In this document: positions 1 to 8,318 of the stretch, piece by piece
How positions within the stretch are numbered: position 1 is the first letter of the stretch
Layout: the number at the start of each line of letters is the position of its first letter
Assembly: GCF_005222205.1 (NCBI RefSeq)
Contig: NZ_CP032347.1
Location: forward strand, 1-64,000
DNA from: Azospirillum brasilense
Lineage (GTDB): Bacteria > Pseudomonadota > Alphaproteobacteria > Azospirillales > Azospirillaceae
DNA: 64,000 nt
Reading direction: 5' to 3'
The notes under the pieces: model-generated
What the model saw: only the letters and a program-made list of their open reading frames with translations
Told to the model about the DNA's origin: nothing
Databases searched by the model: none
Made by a program: the position numbers and the translations under genes

Positions 1-53
1 CCCGGCTCGCCACACGGACACCCTTTGCGTGGAGGCGGCGCTAAGCTATAAAA

Positions 54-67
54 TGAGTGAGCACTCA
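54..67. promoter_or_regulatory. Candidate TetR operator 1
   Basis: Inverted repeat TGAGTG-AG-CACTCA. The same half-sites TGAGTG and CACTCA recur with 5-bp spacing at 664-680, in front of the next gene. It overlaps the GTG start of the TetR-type gene (57), so binding would block that gene's own initiation. A TATAAA stretch lies just upstream at 47-52. Autoregulation is inferred; the half-sites are seen directly. Confidence 0.6.
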
Positions 68-645
68 ATCGAGGTGGTGGCGTGGCCGGCCGTTGAGCGA
101 AGATAAGCGATCCGCGATCCTGGCCGCCGCCGCCCACTGGGTGGCGGAGGAGGGGCTGTCGGCCCGCACCGCGAAGATCGCCAAGTCGGCCGGCGTGGCG
201 GAGGGCACCATCTTCAATTATTTCCCCACCAAAGACGACCTGCTCAACGAGTTGTACGTCGCGTTGAAGGCGAGCTTGGACGCGATGCAGGCCGGCTTCC
301 GGCAGCGCGAGGATCGTCCCGGCCGCTGGGAGATGATCTGGAACGCGTACGTCGACTGGAGCGTCGGCAACGACGCCAAGCGCCGGGCGCTCCGCCAGTT
401 GCGCGTGTCCGAGACGATCACGCCCGAAAGCCGAAAGGCGGCGCTTGGCACGATGGAGGCGATGGCGGCCGCCCTGTTCGACGGACCGGACCGGACGTCG
501 CCCGCTCGTCGCGTGACTTCACCGCGCGGTGTTCGAGGCGCTTGCCGAGATGACCATCGAACTGATCGCCAAGAATCCGACCGCCCATGCGCTTTACCGT
601 CGGAAGGGGTTCGAGAGCTTCTGGCGAGCGACCAGCGCGGGATGA
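57..645 (+). pseudogene. TetR/AcrR family transcriptional regulator, frameshifted
   Basis: The N-terminal half is a clear TetR-type DNA-binding domain (about residues 14-60) with the recognition-helix pattern GTIFNYFPTKDDLL, followed by a helical ligand domain. The frame starting at GTG 57 reads well to about position 480. It then becomes arginine-rich nonsense. The expected C-terminus appears first in another frame (RSSRDFTA, about 497-526) and then in a third (VFEALAEMTIELIAKNP, ending at TGA 643-645). Two single-base losses, near 480-497 and 521-529, would explain this. Restored, the protein would be about 196 aa, normal for the family. It sits directly before an SDR gene that is also frameshifted and shares its operator type. 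Either the locus is decaying or the sequence has base-call errors here. Confidence 0.75.
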
Positions 646-656
646 CATTTTTTGCT

Positions 657-687
657 CCCAAAATGAGTGATTAACACTCATTTTGGG
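657..687. promoter_or_regulatory. Candidate TetR operator 2 (perfect 13-bp inverted repeat)
   Basis: A perfect palindrome with 13-bp arms (657-669 CCCAAAATGAGTG and 675-687 CACTCATTTTGGG) around ATTAA. The core matches the TGAGTG/CACTCA site at 54-67. It lies between the TetR-type gene and the SDR gene start at 725, where an operator controlling the SDR gene is expected. A T-run follows at 693-699, so the RNA could also act as an intrinsic terminator for the regulator gene. Confidence 0.7.
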
Positions 688-724
688 ACGTCTTTTTTTC
701 CAGGCCATGGAAGGGGACAAGCCT

Positions 725-1650
725 ATGAAGTGGACGGCCAGCAACATTCCTTCGCAATCGGGCCGCCGCGTGGTGATCACCGGTGGGAACTCCGGGATCG
801 GTTTCCACGCCGCGCTGGAACTGGCCCGCAGCGGCGCGGAGGTCATCCTTCCGGCCCGCTCCGAAGCGAAGGCCGAGGACGCCATCCGATGGATTCGGGC
901 CGAGGTTCCGCAGGCCAAACTCACGCCCGCTCTTCTTGATCTGTCATCGCTGGCAGCGTGCGGCGCTTCGTGGATATGATCGGTGACCGCTTTCCCGGTG
1001 AATCAATCGATCTTCTGATCAACAACGCCGGCGTGATGGCTCTGCCGCAGCGCGAATTGACCGAAGATGGCTTCGAACGGCAGTTCGCGACGAACTTTCT
1101 CGGTCCTTTCGCCCTGACGGCCCTGCTGTTCCCGCGCCTGAAGCCGACAAACGGAACCCGCATCGTCACGCTGGCGAGCCTGATCGCGCATGAGGGCCGG
1201 ATCGACTTCGACAATTTGCAGTCGGAGCGCAAATATGCGCCCTTGTACGGCGCCTATGCGCAGTCCAAGCTCGCCGACCTGATCTTCGCCCTGGAACTCC
1301 AGCGCCGGCTGAGCCGGGCCGGCTCTCCCATCGCGAGCATCGCGGCCCACCCAGGCATCGCTGCGACGAACCTGATGGCGCACTTCACCGGTCTCTACAA
1401 ACTGTTGGGCCGATTCCTCACGCCGCTGATCGCGCAGAGCGCCCAGCAGGGCGCGCTCCCCGAACTCTTCGCCGCCACCTCGCCGGAAGCGGCCCCCGGC
1501 AGCTATTGCGGGCCGGATGGAGCCAGGGAGCGCAAAGGCTTTCCGGCCCCGGCCAAGCTTCCCGCCGCGGCCAAGGACGAAGCGCTCGCAAGCCGGCTCT
1601 GGGAAACCGCCGAGCGGCTCACCGGAACCAGATTCGAGGTCGCCGGATAG
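725..1650 (+). pseudogene. SDR family NAD(P)-dependent oxidoreductase, single frameshift
   Basis: Short-chain dehydrogenase/reductase. The N-terminal part has the nucleotide motif TGGNSGIG. The C-terminal part has NNAG and the active-site pair YAQSK, so it is probably an oxidoreductase of the retinol-dehydrogenase/WWOX-like group. ATG 725 has a good ribosome site (AAGGGG, 711-716). The two halves are in different frames. After DLSSLA (about 950) the frame runs into a stop at 977-979, whereas the continuation RRFVDMIGDRFPGESIDLL is read from about 958. One missing C near 949-952 explains the break. Restored length is about 308 aa, as expected. Probably the target of the adjacent TetR-type regulator. 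Confidence 0.8.
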
Positions 1651-1659
1651 GGAAGGCTC

Positions 1660-3582
1660 CTATCCAGAAACCGTGAAGGTCGCCGGCGGCTTGCCTTGGC
1701 GCTGACGCTCCAGCATCGTCAGCAACGCCTGATCGAGATGGCGCGTGTAGGCGTTCATGTCGAACAGCGGCCCGCCGTCGCGTTCGGCGCGCAGCCTCTT
1801 CCGAACGGCGTCAAGACCGGCGCGGTTGTTCGCCCAATGAAGAACCGCGCTTTCGTATTGCGCCAGGGATTCGGTCACGAAGTCGGGCAGGCCCGCGGTG
1901 TGGAGCAGGCTGGCCGCCACGCGCGCCTGCAGCGTGTGCCCCAGCCGGGTCACCAGCGGAAGCCCGGCCCACAGCGCGTCGCTCGCCGTGGTGTGGGCGC
2001 CGTAATGCAGGGTGTCCAGCATCAGGTCGGCGTTCTGGAGTCGGGACAGATGGTCGTTCAAGGTCGGCGCCCAGGGCGCGAAGACGATCCGGTCCGTTGC
2101 GATCCCGGCCGCCGAGGCCGACCGGAGCAAATTCCCTTCGGCCTCCGCCGTCGTCCGGGCCAGCCACAGCACGGCGTCGGGGATCTTGTGCAGCAGCGCC
2201 ATCCAGACGGCCCAGACGTCCGGCGTGATCTTGTAAGTGTTGTTGAAGCAGGCCAGCACGAAGCCATCGGCCGGAAGACCGCAGGATGACCGGGGCGGCG
2301 CCGGCGGAACCTCGCAACGCCGGTCGCGCGGCAGGAGGCAGCGGGGCAGCCGTGCGACCGCCTCGGTGAAGCCGCTTTCCAGCTCCGGCGGCAAAGAGAC
2401 GGGATCGGCGATGATGTAATCGATCCAGGGCGCGCCCAGGGTACCGGGATAGCCCAGGAACTGGACCTGCACCGGTGCCGGCCGGGCGGCGACAATGTGC
2501 GGCCGCGGGTGACCGGTGTAGCCCTTCAGGTCGATCAGGATGTCGACGCCGTCCCGCCGGATCGCCTCGGCGGCGGCCTCCGCGGTCAGCGAGTCGATGT
2601 CGACGAAGCGGTCGACGCCGTCCCGGATGCGGCGGCGCTCGACGCTGCCGTCGTCCGGGCCGTAGCTGTAGGCGAGCACTTGGAAGCGCGACCGGTCGTG
2701 CAGCGCCAGCACCTCCGCCAGCAACTGCGCGACCGGGTGCTGGCGGAAGTCGTTCGACAGGTAGGCGATGGTGGCGACGCCCGTCCTGGCGGGTTTTGCC
2801 TTCAGCCGCACCGGCTTCGTCCGGATCGTCTGCGCGTGCGCCCGCGCCGCCGCCAGGAGCGAGGGGGCGGAAACACGGTGGGACAGCATCATGGAGGCCT
2901 GGACCGGGACGCCCTGCGACGCGATGCTTTCCAGCGTCACCGCGTCGTCGTCGAAGCTGGACCAGTCGCACGACCGCTGCTTCGTCTGGATCAGCCCGAC
3001 CGTCGCGGTCGGATTTCCGGGTGCGATCCTCAGCGCGCGGCGGTAGGCCACCGCGGCGGCGGCCAGCCTGTCCTGCCCCTTGAGGGCGGTCCCCAGATTG
3101 AACCACACCGCCGGGGCGTTCGGCGCCACAACCGCCGCCTGACGGGCCAGACGCTCCGCCTCCGCAAGGTGTCCCAGTTGGAACAGAGCCGCCGAGAGGC
3201 TGAGCAGTGTGTCCGGACTCGCCGGGTGCAGCGACCGCGCCTGTTCGAGAAACTCGGCGGCACGGTCGTAGGCGCCCATCCTGAACAGGGTGTTGCCGAT
3301 GTTGAGCAGAATTCCGGGGTGATGCGGGTCGCAAAGGCGCGCCCGCTCGAACGCGCTCAGGGCGTCGTCGTAGCGCTGGTTCCCGAAGGCAGCATTGCCG
3401 ACCGCCGCGTAGAGGTCCCGTCCGAACCCCGCGATCTGCGGGGGCAGGGCGGCGCCCCTGGTCGCCTGTTCGAACAGCGCGACGGCGCGCCCCAGATCGC
3501 CTTTCTGGGCCAAAGCCAGTGCGTCCGACAGTTTGCGCATGTCCGGCGCGGAGGAACCGCTGGACTGCCTGTTCTTGTTCAT
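1660..3582 (-). CDS. TPR-containing glycosyltransferase, GT41 (OGT/SPINDLY-like)
   Basis: A 640-aa protein. Tetratricopeptide repeats span about residues 50-210 (blocks such as LLNIGNTLFRMGAYDRAAEF and AVWFNLGTALKGQDRLAAAA). They are followed by the GT41 catalytic region: AYLSNDFRQHPVAQ (about 275), ILIDLKGYTGH, PVQVQFLGYPGT, CFNNTYKITPDVW and DTLHYGAHTTASDALWAGLP near the C-terminus. The family transfers GlcNAc or fucose from a nucleotide sugar to Ser/Thr of proteins. Bacterial members often modify flagellin or other surface proteins, but no such gene is adjacent, so the acceptor is unknown. It is convergent with the SDR gene, 9 bp away. No strong ribosome site precedes ATG 3582. Confidence 0.85.
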   Translation of the reverse strand: MNKNRQSSGSSAPDMRKLSDALALAQKGDLGRAVALFEQATRGAALPPQIAGFGRDLYAAVGNAAFGNQRYDDALSAFERARLCDPHHPGILLNIGNTLFRMGAYDRAAEFLEQARSLHPASPDTLLSLSAALFQLGHLAEAERLARQAAVVAPNAPAVWFNLGTALKGQDRLAAAAVAYRRALRIAPGNPTATVGLIQTKQRSCDWSSFDDDAVTLESIASQGVPVQASMMLSHRVSAPSLLAAARAHAQTIRTKPVRLKAKPARTGVATIAYLSNDFRQHPVAQLLAEVLALHDRSRFQVLAYSYGPDDGSVERRRIRDGVDRFVDIDSLTAEAAAEAIRRDGVDILIDLKGYTGHPRPHIVAARPAPVQVQFLGYPGTLGAPWIDYIIADPVSLPPELESGFTEAVARLPRCLLPRDRRCEVPPAPPRSSCGLPADGFVLACFNNTYKITPDVWAVWMALLHKIPDAVLWLARTTAEAEGNLLRSASAAGIATDRIVFAPWAPTLNDHLSRLQNADLMLDTLHYGAHTTASDALWAGLPLVTRLGHTLQARVAASLLHTAGLPDFVTESLAQYESAVLHWANNRAGLDAVRKRLRAERDGGPLFDMNAYTRHLDQALLTMLERQRQGKPPATFTVSG

Positions 3583-3775
3583 GGTCGATACAACCCGGAT
3601 TGCTTCGGTTCACGCAACACACCGAACCGGGCTGCGCTGGCCGCAGTCCGGTTCGTGCGAGCCGCGCCGCCATCGCGGCACGTTCTATAAGGTTATGCTA
3701 ACGCGACGCCACCCCAGGTAGGAGAGCGTTGTCGTCGGACCTGCTTCCACATGTGGGCCGTGCTGGTGGAGCCGG

Positions 3776-4459
3776 TCAGGCGTCCCCGGCGATCTCCGCC
3801 AGGAGCTGGACCTGGAAGGACAGCAAAAAGGCCGCACGCTCCTGCGCCCGCGCCCGGCCGGCCGGGGTCTGCATGGTGTTGGGCAGCAGCAGCAGCTTCG
3901 CCTTGAAATGGTCCAGCGCGTATTGCAGGTCGTCGAGCGGGCGGGTCTCGGCCATCGGGTCCTCGCCGTGGAACAGCGCCCGCTTCATCAGGCCGGAGGT
4001 GGCGAAGCAGCGGGCGATGCCGATGGCCCCCAGGCTTTCCAGACGGTCGGCGTCCTGGACCAGCTTCGCCTCGACGGTCAGCGGCGGGATGCCGGCGGAG
4101 TAGCTGTGCGCCTCGATGGCGTGGCGGGTGGCGGGGATCAGCGCGTCCGGAAAGCCCATGCCGGACAGAACCTCCTCCGCCCGGTCCGCCGACAGGCGGG
4201 AGGCGCGGCTGCGGTCCGGATGGTCCTTCGGCACGTTCACGATGTCGTGGAGCAGGGCCGCGGCCAGCACGACGAGCATGTCGGGCGGCGGTCCGCCGTC
4301 CCGTTCGGCCTCCGCCGCGGCCAGGGCCTTGGCGGTGCGCCAGACGCGAAGAAGGTGGTCGACATCGTGCGCCGGGTCCTCGGCCACGTTGGAACGCAGC
4401 CACGTGGTGATGGAGCTTTCCCAAACATCGACATCGCTGAGCACAACATCTTTTGGCAT
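3776..4459 (-). CDS. HD domain-containing phosphohydrolase (YedJ-like)
   Basis: A 227-aa cytoplasmic protein of the YedJ type. It shows the metal-binding HD pattern: AHDVDHLLRVW near residue 28, LLHDIVNVPKDHPDRSRAS near 70, and QDADRLESLGAIG further on. The family is a predicted metal-dependent phosphohydrolase of unknown physiological substrate. ATG 4459 is chosen because GAGGA lies about 10 bases upstream and the homologous part begins there; the frame is open further upstream but in low-complexity intergenic sequence. It is divergent from the YadG-like gene across 226 bp. Confidence 0.8.
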   Translation of the reverse strand: MPKDVVLSDVDVWESSITTWLRSNVAEDPAHDVDHLLRVWRTAKALAAAEAERDGGPPPDMLVVLAAALLHDIVNVPKDHPDRSRASRLSADRAEEVLSGMGFPDALIPATRHAIEAHSYSAGIPPLTVEAKLVQDADRLESLGAIGIARCFATSGLMKRALFHGEDPMAETRPLDDLQYALDHFKAKLLLLPNTMQTPAGRARAQERAAFLLSFQVQLLAEIAGDA

Positions 4460-4685
4460 GAGCGCTCGTCCTCTTTCGTGCTTTTTACATAATATGGGGA
4501 GGGGCAGGGCTGTTGTCCCGAAATCATTTGTGGGCGGGCGTCCCCCACCCCGAATCGGGAATCCGAAATCAGTTCCCTCCTCTCCGGAATGGTTGCGTCG
4601 CGCCGAATGCCCGATGACCGCGGGCCGTCCCGCCGTTAAGGTGACGCCCGCCCGGACCGGGCCGACCGACAGGCAGAGGGGAGAC

Positions 4686-5612
4686 ATGCAGCCGATCATT
4701 CAGGTGCGTGGGCTGGAAAAGACCTACGCCACCGGCTTCCAGGCGCTGAAAGGGGTCGATCTCGACATCCGCCGCGGCGAGATCTTCGCCCTGCTGGGAC
4801 CGAACGGCGCCGGCAAGACGACGCTCATCAGCACCGTCTGCGGCATCGTCAACGCCACCGCGGGCACCGTGACGGTCGACGGGCACGACATCGTGTGCGA
4901 TTGGCGCGCCGCGCGCTCGCTGATCGGCCTCGTCCCGCAGGAGCTGACGACCGAGGCGTTCGAGAGCGTCTGGGCCACCGTCAGCTTCAGCCGCGGGCTG
5001 TTCGGCAAGCCGCCCAATCCCGCCCACATCGAGAAGGTGCTGAAGGACCTGTCCCTCTGGAACAAGAAGGACAGCAAGGTCATGGCGCTGTCCGGCGGCA
5101 TGAAGCGCCGCGTGATGATCGCCAAGGCCCTGTCGCACGAGCCGCGCATCCTCTTCCTCGACGAGCCGACCGCCGGGGTGGACGTGGAGCTTCGCCGCGG
5201 CATGTGGGAGATGATCGGGCGGCTGCGCGACAGCGGCGTGACCATCATCCTGACCACCCACTACATCGAGGAGGCGGAGGAGATGGCCGACAGCATCGGC
5301 GTCATCTCCAACGGCCGCATCGTGCTGGTCGAGGACAAGGCCGCGCTGATGCGCAAGCTCGGCAAGCGGCTGCTGACACTGCAGCTCCAGAACCCGCTGG
5401 AGGCCATCCCGGCGGAGCTGGCCGGCTACCCCCTGACCCTGTCCGGCGACGGGCGGGAGCTGGTCTACAGCTTCGACACGCAGGAGGACCAGACGGGCAT
5501 CGCCCGGCTTCTCCGCAAGCTCGGCGACCACGGCATCGATTTCACGAACCTGCACACCGAGGAAAGCTCCCTCGAGGAGATCTTCGTCAGCCTTGTGAAG
5601 GAGCGGGCATGA
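4686..5612 (+). CDS. yadG: ABC-2 type exporter ATP-binding protein, YadG-like
   Basis: A 308-aa ATPase, the same length and type as E. coli YadG. It has Walker A GPNGAGKTT, signature LSGGMKRR, Walker B ILFLDEPTAGVD and the H-loop LTTHYIEEAE. The C-terminal tail (HTEESSLEEIFVSLVKE) is typical of this subfamily. ATG 4686 follows an AGGGGAG ribosome site. The stop overlaps the start of the permease gene (ATGA at 5609-5612), indicating translational coupling. It energises export through the next protein; the substrate is unknown. Confidence 0.85.
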   Translation: MQPIIQVRGLEKTYATGFQALKGVDLDIRRGEIFALLGPNGAGKTTLISTVCGIVNATAGTVTVDGHDIVCDWRAARSLIGLVPQELTTEAFESVWATVSFSRGLFGKPPNPAHIEKVLKDLSLWNKKDSKVMALSGGMKRRVMIAKALSHEPRILFLDEPTAGVDVELRRGMWEMIGRLRDSGVTIILTTHYIEEAEEMADSIGVISNGRIVLVEDKAALMRKLGKRLLTLQLQNPLEAIPAELAGYPLTLSGDGRELVYSFDTQEDQTGIARLLRKLGDHGIDFTNLHTEESSLEEIFVSLVKERA

Positions 5613-6382
5613 CCTCCCCCATCAACCTTCATGCGGTCAAGGCCATCTACCTGTTCGAGCTGGCCCGCACGTGGCGCACGCTGTTCCAGAGCATCGCGGC
5701 GCCGGTCATCTCGACCTCGCTCTACTTCATCGTCTTCGGGGCGGCCATCGGCGGGCGCTTCACGGCGGTGGACGGGGTGAGCTACGGCGCCTTCCTGGTG
5801 CCTGGCCTCGTCATGATGTCGGTGCTGACGGAAAGCGTGTCGAACGCCTCCTTTGGCATCTACATGCCGCGCTATTCCGGCACGATCTACGAGGTGCTGT
5901 CGGCCCCGATCTCCGCCTTCGAGACGGTGCTCGGCTATGTCGGGGCGGCGGCGACCAAGTCGATGATCCTCGGCGTGCTGATCCTGCTGACGGCCCGGCT
6001 GTTCGTCGACTACTCGATCCAGCATCCGTTCTGGATGGTCGCCTTCCTGGTCCTGACCTCGGTCACCTTCAGCCTGTTCGGCTTCATCCTGGGGGTCTGG
6101 GCGGACGGCTGGGAGAAGCTGCAGATCGTGCCGATCCTGGTCATCACGCCGCTTGCCTTCCTCGGCGGCAGCTTCTACTCGATCAGCATGCTGCCGCCGC
6201 TGTGGCAGAAGATCACCCTGTTCAACCCGGTCGTCTATCTGGTCAGCGGCTTCCGCTGGAGCTTCTACGGCCAGGCCGACGTCCCGGTGGGGATCAGCCT
6301 CGCCATGACCGCGCTGTTCCTGGCGCTCTGCCTGACGGCGGTCTGGTGGATCTTCCGCACCGGCTACAAGCTGAAGAACTGA
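5609..6382 (+). CDS. yadH: ABC-2 type exporter permease, YadH-like
   Basis: A 257-aa ABC-2 integral membrane protein with about six hydrophobic helices. The first is SIAAPVISTSLYFIVFGAAI; the last ends in the positively charged tail RTGYKLKN. The ABC-2 motif region FLGGSFYSISMLPPLWQKIT lies near residue 190. Length matches E. coli YadH (256 aa). It overlaps the ATPase gene by 4 bp and should form a two-gene exporter with it. Substrate not predictable from sequence. Confidence 0.85.
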   Translation: MTSPINLHAVKAIYLFELARTWRTLFQSIAAPVISTSLYFIVFGAAIGGRFTAVDGVSYGAFLVPGLVMMSVLTESVSNASFGIYMPRYSGTIYEVLSAPISAFETVLGYVGAAATKSMILGVLILLTARLFVDYSIQHPFWMVAFLVLTSVTFSLFGFILGVWADGWEKLQIVPILVITPLAFLGGSFYSISMLPPLWQKITLFNPVVYLVSGFRWSFYGQADVPVGISLAMTALFLALCLTAVWWIFRTGYKLKN

Positions 6383-6416
6383 AAGCTGAACAACTGACCG
6401 GCCCGGACGGTGGGGT

Positions 6417-6911
6417 TCACGCCCCGCCGTCCGGCTTCCCGCTTTCCAGCATCCCGTGGGCGCGGTGCCACTCCTCCAGCGATTCCGGTGGGTAGTCGTC
6501 GCTGCGCTCATCCCCCGGCCCGGCCTCGACCGGCACCCAGTTGGCCTTCGACCCCAGCATCATGTGGACGTGGGCCGGCGCCTCCGGCAGGGGGCTGTCG
6601 ATGGCGCTGGCGAAGGGGTGGACCAGCTCCGGCCAGCGCGGGTCGCTCACCCACAGGGCGGAGCCGCAGCGCGCGCAGAAGCGCCGCTCGCCGGGGCTTT
6701 CCTCCCCGTCGATGCGGGCGTGGAAGACGGTGATGTGCTCCGATCCCGTCACCGCCAGCGTGTCGGCCTTGGCCCCCAGATTGATGGCGTAGCCGCCCCC
6801 GCCCGCCGTCTTGCGGCAAATCGAGCAGTAGCAGCGCAGGTAGGGGACCGGCGCGTAGGCGTCCACCGAGAAACGCACCGCGCCGCAGTGGCAGGACCCG
6901 TCGAGCTTCAT
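6417..6911 (-). CDS. GFA family protein (glutathione-dependent formaldehyde-activating fold)
   Basis: A 164-aa zinc-binding protein of the GFA/CENP-V family. Cysteine motifs in order are CHCGAV near the N-terminus, CYCSICRKT near residue 40 and FCARCGSALW near 80, which in family members hold two zinc ions. The start MKLDGSCHCGAVRF (ATG 6911) is chosen because homology begins there and the upstream extension is arginine-rich. Members act as glutathione-dependent formaldehyde-activating enzymes or related lyases; the actual reaction is uncertain. It is convergent with the exporter operon and read in the same direction as the amidase genes upstream. Confidence 0.8.
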   Translation of the reverse strand: MKLDGSCHCGAVRFSVDAYAPVPYLRCYCSICRKTAGGGGYAINLGAKADTLAVTGSEHITVFHARIDGEESPGERRFCARCGSALWVSDPRWPELVHPFASAIDSPLPEAPAHVHMMLGSKANWVPVEAGPGDERSDDYPPESLEEWHRAHGMLESGKPDGGA

Positions 6912-6999
6912 CCGTCCTCTCCTCCCGTTCTCGGGCGCCCGGCTGCGGCGCCGCACCCGTCCAACCCTCCCGGTCCGGGAAAGTTTCCGGCGGCGGCCC

Positions 7000-8283
7000 T
7001 CACACGTCGACCACCGGGGCCATGGCCTCGGCCATCGCGAGCAGGGCGGCGTCCTGGAAACGCGGCGCCACCAGCTGCACCCCCACCGGGAGCCCGCGCG
7101 GCCCGCGGCCGCAGGGCATGGCGAGGCAGGGGACGTGCAGCACCGTCCAGATCGAGTTGAAGATATGGTCGCCCGTGGTGTGCAGCCCCTCCGGCGCCTC
7201 CCCCGGCGCGGGCGGGGTCAGGATCACGTCGATGGACTCGAACAGGGCGGCGAAGCGCGGCCGGCATGTGTCGGCGACATCGTAGGCCTCGGTCAGGGTG
7301 CGCGCGGTGATGCCGCGGTTGTGCTCGCAATGATCGGCCAGCTCGGGGTGCAGCCGGTGGCGGTCGCTGAGATAAAGGTCGAGGAAGGAGGCCCGCCCCT
7401 CGCCGCGGCGGATCACATCCTGCACCTCGGCCAGCGTCGAGAACTCCTCCGGCAGCTCGAAGGGCACGACCACCGCGCCGGCCTCCTCCAGCCGCTTCGC
7501 GGCGAGCAGCAGCGCCGCCTCGCCCGCCGGCTCGATGTGCGACCAGACGGGGGAGCGGCAGAGCCCGACGCGCAGCCCCGGCAGGGTGACCGGCGGAACC
7601 GCGCCCATGCCCTCAAGCTGGAACGCCTCGGCCATCAGCGCGAGGTCGGCCACAGAGCGCCCGTACCAGCCGAGCGTGTCGAGGGACACCGCGTAATGCT
7701 TCATCCCCTCCCGGCTGACCACGCCCCAGGTCGGTTTGAAGCCGTAGATGCCGTTGAAGGCGGCGGGACGGATGTGCGAACCGCCGGTCTGGGTGCCGAA
7801 GGCCAGCGGCACGTGCCGGTCCCCCACCGCCGCCCCCGACCCGGAGGAGGAGCCGCCCGGCGTGTGGGCGGGGTTCACCGGATTGCGCGTCGCCGCCTTG
7901 CGTCCGCCCGAGGCGAACTCCACCGTGTCGGTCTTGCCCAGCAGGATGCCGCCGGCGCTGCGCGCGATGGCCACGCAGGCGGCGTCGCGGGCGGGCCGGT
8001 GGCCCTGGAAGATCGGCGAGTTCTGGGTGGTCGGCAGGTCGGCGGTGTCGATCACGTCCTTTACGCCGAAGGGCAGGCCGTGCAGCGGGCCGGCGGCGGG
8101 GCGCTTGTCGGCCTCCCGCGCGGCGGCCAGCGCCAGGGCGGGGTCGACGGTGATCCAGGCGCGCACCTCCGGATCGCGGTCGGCGATCCGCTCCAGGCAG
8201 GAGCGCACCAGCGCCTCGCTGGTCAGGCGGCCGTCGCGGATGGCGCGGGCGGCTTCGCTGGCCGTGAGTTCGAACGGTTCCAT
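7000..8283 (-). CDS. Amidase signature family hydrolase (A)
   Basis: A 427-aa amidase-signature enzyme. The Ser-cisSer-Lys triad is visible: Lys75 in GVKDVIDT, Ser145 in PGGSSSGSG, and nucleophile Ser169 in TQTGGSHIRPAAF. The linker is GSSSGSG rather than the usual GSSGGS. It hydrolyses a C-N amide bond; AtzF/AtzE-like, glutamyl-amidotransferase-like and aryl-acylamidase activities all fall in this family. ATG 8283 is used because amidase homology begins there, while the upstream frame overlaps the next gene's 3' end region. It is third in a minus-strand operon (isochorismatase-fold enzyme, amidase B, amidase A) divergent from a peptide-type ABC importer, so it probably degrades an imported amide. 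Confidence 0.85.
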   Translation of the reverse strand: MEPFELTASEAARAIRDGRLTSEALVRSCLERIADRDPEVRAWITVDPALALAAAREADKRPAAGPLHGLPFGVKDVIDTADLPTTQNSPIFQGHRPARDAACVAIARSAGGILLGKTDTVEFASGGRKAATRNPVNPAHTPGGSSSGSGAAVGDRHVPLAFGTQTGGSHIRPAAFNGIYGFKPTWGVVSREGMKHYAVSLDTLGWYGRSVADLALMAEAFQLEGMGAVPPVTLPGLRVGLCRSPVWSHIEPAGEAALLLAAKRLEEAGAVVVPFELPEEFSTLAEVQDVIRRGEGRASFLDLYLSDRHRLHPELADHCEHNRGITARTLTEAYDVADTCRPRFAALFESIDVILTPPAPGEAPEGLHTTGDHIFNSIWTVLHVPCLAMPCGRGPRGLPVGVQLVAPRFQDAALLAMAEAMAPVVDV

Positions 8284-8318
8284 GGCGGGTCCTTTCGGGA
8301 AATCAGGCGGCCGGAGGA

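Noticed and set aside
3693..4424. Alternative minus-strand frame overlapping the HD hydrolase
   Set aside because: Gly/Arg-rich shadow; the HD motifs are in the other frame.
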